NCBI GenBank assembly: GCA_963575745.1
Contig: CAUYUJ010014338.1
Coordinates: forward strand, 976,001-1,040,000
DNA length: 64,000 nucleotides
Source of the DNA: Prorocentrum cordatum
Lineage: Eukaryota; Sar; Dinophyceae; Prorocentrales; Prorocentraceae
Reading direction: 5' to 3'
Under the pieces are notes generated by a model. That model saw only the letters and a program-made list of their open reading frames with translations. It was not told the origin of the DNA and ran no database searches. The translations under genes were made by a program, and so were the position numbers. This document shows positions 59,320-64,000 of this stretch, piece after piece (positions within the stretch are counted from its first letter, which is position 1; each line of letters starts with the position of its first letter).

Positions 59320-60853
59320 CCAATCCAGCGTCGCCGTCGACCTCTCGGACGGCGAGCAGGACCTGGAGTCTATCTCATCGGGGGAACATTTCCCCCGCAA
59401 ATTGACGCCCAGACCCATCGCTTTCGGGGGCACCGACAAGCTGAGGCCTATGGCATCAGTTCTCCTGTTCCTCTGGCCGACGATCCGCTTCCCACACTCG
59501 CGCCCATCGCCGAAGGCGCGGAGGCTGCGTTCCCCTCCGACGACTCCCTTGAACGGGATCTCGAGGAAGTTGTGGAGAGCCAGCCCGTGGACAGCCTGGC
59601 CAGGGCCGCCAGCGAGCAGAGGCGCGAGACGGTCAGTCTCGCAATGACGGCGCCGCTTATCAAGCGGAAGAGGTCTAATGGCATCCCCAAGCACGGTCCT
59701 ATGCGCGCCCCAGGAGGAGGGCCCTGTAGCTATGCGCCCAGGCCTCCCCCGCTTCCGATTCAGCTCGACTCTCGGCCGTCGATCATAAAGCCTGAGACCC
59801 CTGACCCCCGGGCCCGCTCTCCCCGCGAGAGGAGATCGGAAAGGGGCGGGCCGAGGGCGCAGAGGCCGCGCTCGAATGCGTCCGCGTCCGACTTGTCGAA
59901 CCTATCAGGCCGGTCGAGCGCGCTCAGCATGCGCATCAACGCGAAGCGTGCTCACTTCGGGCCGCGATGCGCGGCCGATCCTGAAACTCGGTACCCTAGG
60001 GCATTCGGCCATTGCAAAAAACCAGCATGCCATGGGTGCTCGGGGCCGGCTTCTGCAACCTGAATTTCCTGCGCCCGACGCGCCATGCTCCAGCGTCGCA
60101 CAAGTGCGCGGGGCCACGCGCGAACGAGTGGCGCGAGGCCGAGGAGAAGAAGAGGCTCGAGGTCACGGAGGCCAGAGAACGCGACATAGCCGAGATGCGC
60201 GAGCAACTCCGACAATCAGAGCTACAGCAACAGGTTGCCGCCGCTACTAAAAATGGAACGTGATCGATAGGCTACGATGAACGCCATAAAGCTTCTTGAG
60301 GGGCGTCAACAAGCGACAGCGGCCGAGCAGGCCTTGTCGGCGACTACCGAGACGCACGAGCTTGCCAACGCGCTGGCGGCCTCTGCCGCATCCGAACGCC
60401 ACGCGCAACTTCAGGAGAAGCATATTGCAGGAGATGCCGGGCGCATCGTCCGGGGGGTTGGCGAGGCTCAGTGCGCGTCTATGTCGCACGCGGCCCAGGC
60501 AGGAGGTCCGGGCAGCAGAAGATCGGAATGCGCGCTCGGCAACAGAAGCAGCCGCCGCCGTCAACCAGTCCGAGGTAGATCGCGCCGCTGCTGAAGTCGC
60601 GGTTCAACGGGCTGCGGAGAAGAAGGCAGCCGCTAAGGAGCGAGCGCGGGGCGCAGTGCGCCGCGCGCAATCTGAAGCGGAGGCCTCTGCTCAATGGGCG
60701 ACTGCGAGCTATGCTCGCCCCGCTGCCGAAGTCCGAAGTGCCCGGGAAAAGGCGCAGCTGATCGAGGTGCGCGCTGAGAGGGAAGTCATGGCCAACGCTC
60801 GAAGGGCGGGGCAAAAGGCCGCGCAGGCGATGCAGAGCAGAGCCGGCAGGTAG
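59320..60853 (+). pseudogene. Decayed coding sequence, Arg-rich then coiled coil
   Basis: Protein-like blocks appear in different plus frames in order: QSSVAVDLSDGEQDLESISS (59330); APIAEGAEAAFPSDDSLERD then PVDSLARAASEQRRETVSLA and an Arg/Pro/Ser-rich stretch to 60063; WREAEEKKRLEVTEARERDI then QLRQSELQQQVAAATK (to 60263); SEVDRAAAEVAVQRAAEKKA then AEVRSAREKAQLIEVRAERE, ending at 60851-60853. The acidic, then Arg/Ser, then long coiled-coil order suggests one gene broken by frameshifts. No family is recognised. Confidence 0.4.
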
Positions 60854-61126
60854 TCGCAGACCCCGGCGCGATTTGGCTTCAGATCAATATCCGAGGCATC
60901 GGTTTGGCCGAGCGGGGGGGGGGGCACGGGGGCCATGCTTTCGGCCTTGAAGCGCAGGGCACGGGGGAGATATTGAAGGGTCGCGACGCAGACCGCGTGC
61001 AAGTACTTTCACAAGACAAATTGAAAGACACCGGTGAAAGACAACATTGATAGAAGGGCCTGCAGGGCAAGACCGCGCACCACATCAACATCATGACGGG
61101 CTTGGCCCGGCCGTCATCGCCCGCAG

Positions 61127-61579
61127 TTGACGAGCTGCGTGGGCAACATGACCCCTGCAAGCAGGGGGGGGGCCAAGAAGCCGGGGCAAGGGTGGATCAG
61201 GTTTCAGAACTTACATCTCAAGACGCCCGCTACTGGCAGGAACCCTGTCGTTCCTCCCAACGGGAGGGTTCTGGAAGAGGAGGGCTATGCCATCCTCGAA
61301 GCGTTCGACTGGGACTACGCATCCCCGCGGGGCCGCGACCGCGACGAGCCCAGCGCGGGTCGGCCTGCATGGCGCGTCGAGTCCGGGGCGCCACAGTCCT
61401 GCCGCTCTATGACTTGGGCGCTGCAATGGAACGGGAATTACAGGGGCACTGGCCACCCGTGGAATTCCCGGGGGCACCAGTGCCGACCGCGCGGGAACCT
61501 AGTCCCCAGGGGGCCCCTTATTATGTCGGTGCGGGCACCTCCTCTAGAGCGCAGTCTGCCAACGGAGAAAGAGACCTAA
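61127..61579 (+). CDS. Hypothetical fragment, 150 codons
   Basis: The frame contains GGAKKPGQGWIRFQNLHLKT then VVPPNGRVLEEEGYAILEAF then DWDYASPRGRDRDEPSAG, which is protein-like, and later WALQWNGNYRGTGHP. It may belong with the decayed gene upstream. No domain is recognised. Confidence 0.35.
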   Translation: MTSCVGNMTPASRGGAKKPGQGWIRFQNLHLKTPATGRNPVVPPNGRVLEEEGYAILEAFDWDYASPRGRDRDEPSAGRPAWRVESGAPQSCRSMTWALQWNGNYRGTGHPWNSRGHQCRPRGNLVPRGPLIMSVRAPPLERSLPTEKET

Positions 61580-61672
61580 CTCTCCGCGGCCCGAGGGCCG
61601 CCCCGCGGCGGCAAGAACGTCGACAACGTCGAGGGCAAGGGCAAGGCGGCCGGGAGCGACGGCAAAGGAGTT

Positions 61673-62044
61673 ATGAGGCGGAGCAGTCGCGCGCCAGATG
61701 ATCGACGGGAATCTCGACGTCGCCGAGCAGAAAACCCGACGCAGTGGGACATGCATTCATCGGGCGCTGCCAAATCGAGCTCTGCCAGGGCGCCGGGGCC
61801 GCCAGCCGCGAGAGATTCACGGCTGAGCGCGGACATCGCCCCGCCACGGCGTGAAACTTCCGACGCATCGCGGCGGCGCGTGGGCCTCGCCCCGCCATGG
61901 CGCGAGAGCGCCGACAATGAGCGGCCGAATGCGGATTCCATTCCCCCGTGGCGAGAGAAAGCGGACAATTGGCGGTCGTCTTGGAGCTGGAGCTCGGGCA
62001 ATTGGCAAGGCTACAGCAGCTGGCACTGCGGCGACCATAATTGA
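61673..62044 (+). CDS. Arg/Ser-rich protein fragment with PPWRE repeats
   Basis: The frame reads MRRSSRAPDDRRESRRRRAE, then repeats IAPPRRETSDASRRR, LAPPWRESADNERPN and SIPPWREKADNWRSS, and a Trp/Ser/Gly tail (WSWSSGNWQGYSSWHCG) to TGA at 62042-62044. Repeats kept at protein level in one frame favour real coding. It overlaps no other supported frame. RS-like composition suggests RNA association, but this is speculation. Confidence 0.4.
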   Translation: MRRSSRAPDDRRESRRRRAENPTQWDMHSSGAAKSSSARAPGPPAARDSRLSADIAPPRRETSDASRRRVGLAPPWRESADNERPNADSIPPWREKADNWRSSWSWSSGNWQGYSSWHCGDHN

Positions 62045-62269
62045 GGTTGAGTGGAAGAGAACGCGGGGCGCTCGCAGCAACGCTGCCTATGACGCACCCG
62101 TGCAAGGCGCCGAGCGTCTCGGAGCGCCGCGAGCCAGGCGGCGGGCGAGCTGCCTGCCGGGCGCGACGCGACGGGCCTCTATATGTAGGTACAATTCGGG
62201 GCGTTGACAAATCGTTGACGCCCGCCCGCGCGAGTGGGGCTCGCCGGGGAGGCCGCGGGGGGGGATGAT

Positions 62270-62628
62270 TTAGTCGCGCCTCTGCGCTGCCGCAGCATCG
62301 TTGTCCTGCCGCCCCCGGACATCGTTGATTTACCCAAGCTGTTTCGGCTTCGGTCGCGACAAGGAAGGTCGGTCCGCCCGCCGCGCGCGCGCCTTCCCGG
62401 GCGCCCCCCCTTGCCAGCCCGCCCTCTTCTGAGGGGCGTGACTTCTGTCATAGTTGGACGGCGCATGATCATGGCAATGCGGGAAGAAGTGCATCCCCAA
62501 TGAGTCGTTCGGATCTGAGCATGAAACTACCGCGGGAAAAAGATCGCCACGAAGAGCGCGAACACTCTGCGTCGTTTAATCGGATTGCGAAAGCTCTCCT
62601 CCTGGCGGAGAACTGGCAAAACACTCCG
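62270..62628 (+). repeat. Dispersed 360-bp repeat, copy 2
   Basis: Same orientation and order of landmarks as 58660-59030. It runs directly into a fragment of the satellite unit (62632 onward), whereas copy 1 follows the satellite, so repeat and satellite probably belong to one larger repeat unit. Confidence 0.8.
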
Positions 62629-62629
62629 T

Positions 62630-63060
62630 GGCTCCGTTTTTGTTCGCGTTGCCTGTCTGTCAGTCGAGGTTGCCTGTCTCCGTCTTGCCCGCCTGCTTGT
62701 CTGTCTGCGTCGGGTGCGTCGGCGCATTTGCGCGCGCGCGTTGCCCGCGCGGCCCGCGGGCCAGGTTTTCCCGCAGCTCCGCCTTAGCTTGGTGATTTGG
62801 TTGGCTTTGCGTGGCAGTGTAGACGCGCGGGGAAATCGCCATCTTAGGGTATCTCCTTTTTTTCGCTTTTTTTCGCCTTGAATATATCTCTGCCCCCCTC
62901 TCCCCGTGCCCCCCCCCCCCCCCCCCCCGTCTCCGTTTTCGCTTTGCCTCTCTGCCTGTGTAGTCTGCCTGTCTCCTTTTTGTTGCCTGCCTGCCTCTCC
63001 GTCGCGCGCAACTGCGCGCGCGCGTGCGTGTGCCCCTGTTGCGCAGTCTCACAATCCGTT
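62630..63060 (+). repeat. Isolated satellite unit
   Basis: CCGTTTTTGTTCGCGTTGCCT, then GTCGGGTGCGTCGGCGCA, header GCGGGCCAGGTTTTCCCGC at about 62756, GGCAGTGTAGACGCGCGGGG, a C-run at 62910-62928, and a second CGTTTTCGCTTTGCCTCTCT. This is one permuted and diverged copy of the 56.5-58.7 kb unit. 63060-63420 holds no recognised gene. Confidence 0.75.
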
Positions 63061-63554
63061 ATTTACTTGCTCGCTGCAAGGTCAGTGGTGGTGGCGCAGT
63101 TTCTCTGCGCGCATGCGCCGCCATCAGGTCGGCTGGTCTGATTGCTTTGTGCTGGATGATTTGTTGTTGTTTATATGAGGCTCAATTCGCGCCAGACTCA
63201 TGCTCGCGTTTTGAATTGCCCGCGTCGAGCTGATGCCCCTCGGGCGTTTGCCCGCTGCACTTTGGGCGTGCAGCGCCCCCCCCCCCCTTCACCGCCGACG
63301 TGCATGGCCGTGATTGGTGATTTCATCATGGCGCCTTCGACTAAGTTCGTTCGCAATTGGCACCTCCGCATGCCGATCGCGCCCGAGGCTGCTCTACGCC
63401 GCCGGCTTAACAAAAGTGTGTGTGTGTGTGTGTGCGTGCGTGTCGTGGTCGTTTTTCCCCATATCCTAAGGATTGGGGTTCTTGTTATTACTCTGACGCC
63501 TCCCACTCCTCCTCTTCCTTCTTCCTCCCGCTCGCGCCTCCCTCCTCCCAATGA

Positions 63555-63655
63555 TAATCACCAGATAAGACAAGACAAGATAAGATACTACAAGATAAGA
63601 TAAGATAGCACAAGATATGATAAGAAGAGATTTCAAGATAAGATAAGATAAGTTA
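63555..63655 (+). repeat. AAGATAAGAT repeat
   Basis: Degenerate 5/10-bp units AAGATAAGATA with TACAAG and GCACAAG interruptions. A GT run lies before it at 63417-63436. Confidence 0.9.
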
Positions 63656-63674
63656 AGCTCACACTCACACTCTC

Positions 63675-64000
63675 TCATGATCACAAAACGCTGCCAGGGG
63701 CATCATTTGGGAGCCCCAAGGGGGAGCCACCCTGGCTGATCTCACGAGCCCGTTCGCGCCGATTTTGGTGGGACGTCTCAGCTAGAATTGCCGTTTGGCG
63801 CCCCCAACATGTATCTCTTGAGAGCCTCATGGTCACAAAACGCTGCCAGGGGCATCATTTGGGAGCCCCAAGGGGGAGCCACCCTGGCTGATCTCACGAG
63901 CCCGTTCGCGCCGATTTTGGTGGGACGTCTCAGCTAGAATTGCCGTTTGGCGCCCCGAACATGTATCTCTTGAGGCCTCATGGTCACAAAACGCTGCCAG
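63675..64000 (+). repeat. 151/152-bp tandem repeat at the window end
   Basis: Units start TCATG(A/G)TCACAAAACGCTGC at 63675, 63827 and 63978. The first two are nearly identical over their full length (periods 152 and 151 bp, the difference being a GA in GAGAGCC). The third is cut by the window edge. No coding potential is seen. It is probably the start of a longer satellite array. Confidence 0.95.

Noticed and set aside
63675-64000. CRISPR-like array (three evenly spaced repeats)
   Set aside because: The whole 151-bp unit repeats, with no unique spacers. It is a plain tandem repeat in a eukaryotic genome.

Overview
The window looks like nuclear DNA of a dinoflagellate. The deciding evidence is an exact match to the 22-nt dinoflagellate spliced leader (DinoSL) at 32938-32959, followed at once by a 15-nt truncated leader copy. 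Four more degraded leader matches lie directly upstream of other coding units (11131-11149 minus, 12380-12420 plus, 14331-14356 plus, 56233-56254 minus). High GC, long homopolymer runs, GC-AG introns and LINE-type retroelements that place RNase H before the endonuclease fit the same assignment. The species cannot be named from the sequence alone.

Layout. 1-2419: the 3' part of an acidic hypothetical gene whose coding sequence is split by an 885-bp intron that is itself a terminal-inverted-repeat (TIR) element. 2.4-10.3 kb: gene-poor, with homopolymer tracts, a GGGGACAGTGG minisatellite between inverted arms, and partial copies of the same repeat family. 10.3-14.8 kb: three short intronless coding units (Ala/Pro-rich on minus; a 266-aa and a 112-aa protein on plus), each just downstream of a spliced-leader relic. 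17.0-24.1 kb: a long unrecognised gene of at least three exons, with an in-frame TGA and a poly-C frame break. 24.2-25.1 kb: a second complete TIR element. 27.0-27.6 kb: a TATG microsatellite. 28.1-31.6 kb: a five-exon protein kinase gene with an N-myristoylation-type start and two copies of a Nudix-like C-terminal domain. 32.9-56.3 kb: a nest of four retroelements. Element 1 (plus) has gag-like ORF1, RNase H, endonuclease, reverse transcriptase (RT), zinc fingers and a methyltransferase-like tail. Element 2 (minus) has RT, zinc finger and RNase H. Element 3 (plus) is a 5'-truncated RT. Element 4 (minus) has gag-like ORF1, endonuclease, RT and zinc finger. 56.5-64.0 kb: a satellite of about 430-bp units, a duplicated 360-bp repeat, decayed coding sequence and a 151/152-bp tandem repeat running off the end.

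How it fits together. Two kinds of gene coexist. The intron-bearing genes (1-2419, 17.0-24.1 kb and the kinase) appear to descend by ordinary inheritance and collect repeat-derived introns. The intronless units and two of the retroelements carry spliced-leader relics, the mark of trans-spliced mRNA copied back into the genome. The retroelements could supply the reverse transcriptase for that process. All four show frameshifts, truncation or in-frame stops, so none looks autonomous here. No tRNA, rRNA or CRISPR array was found.
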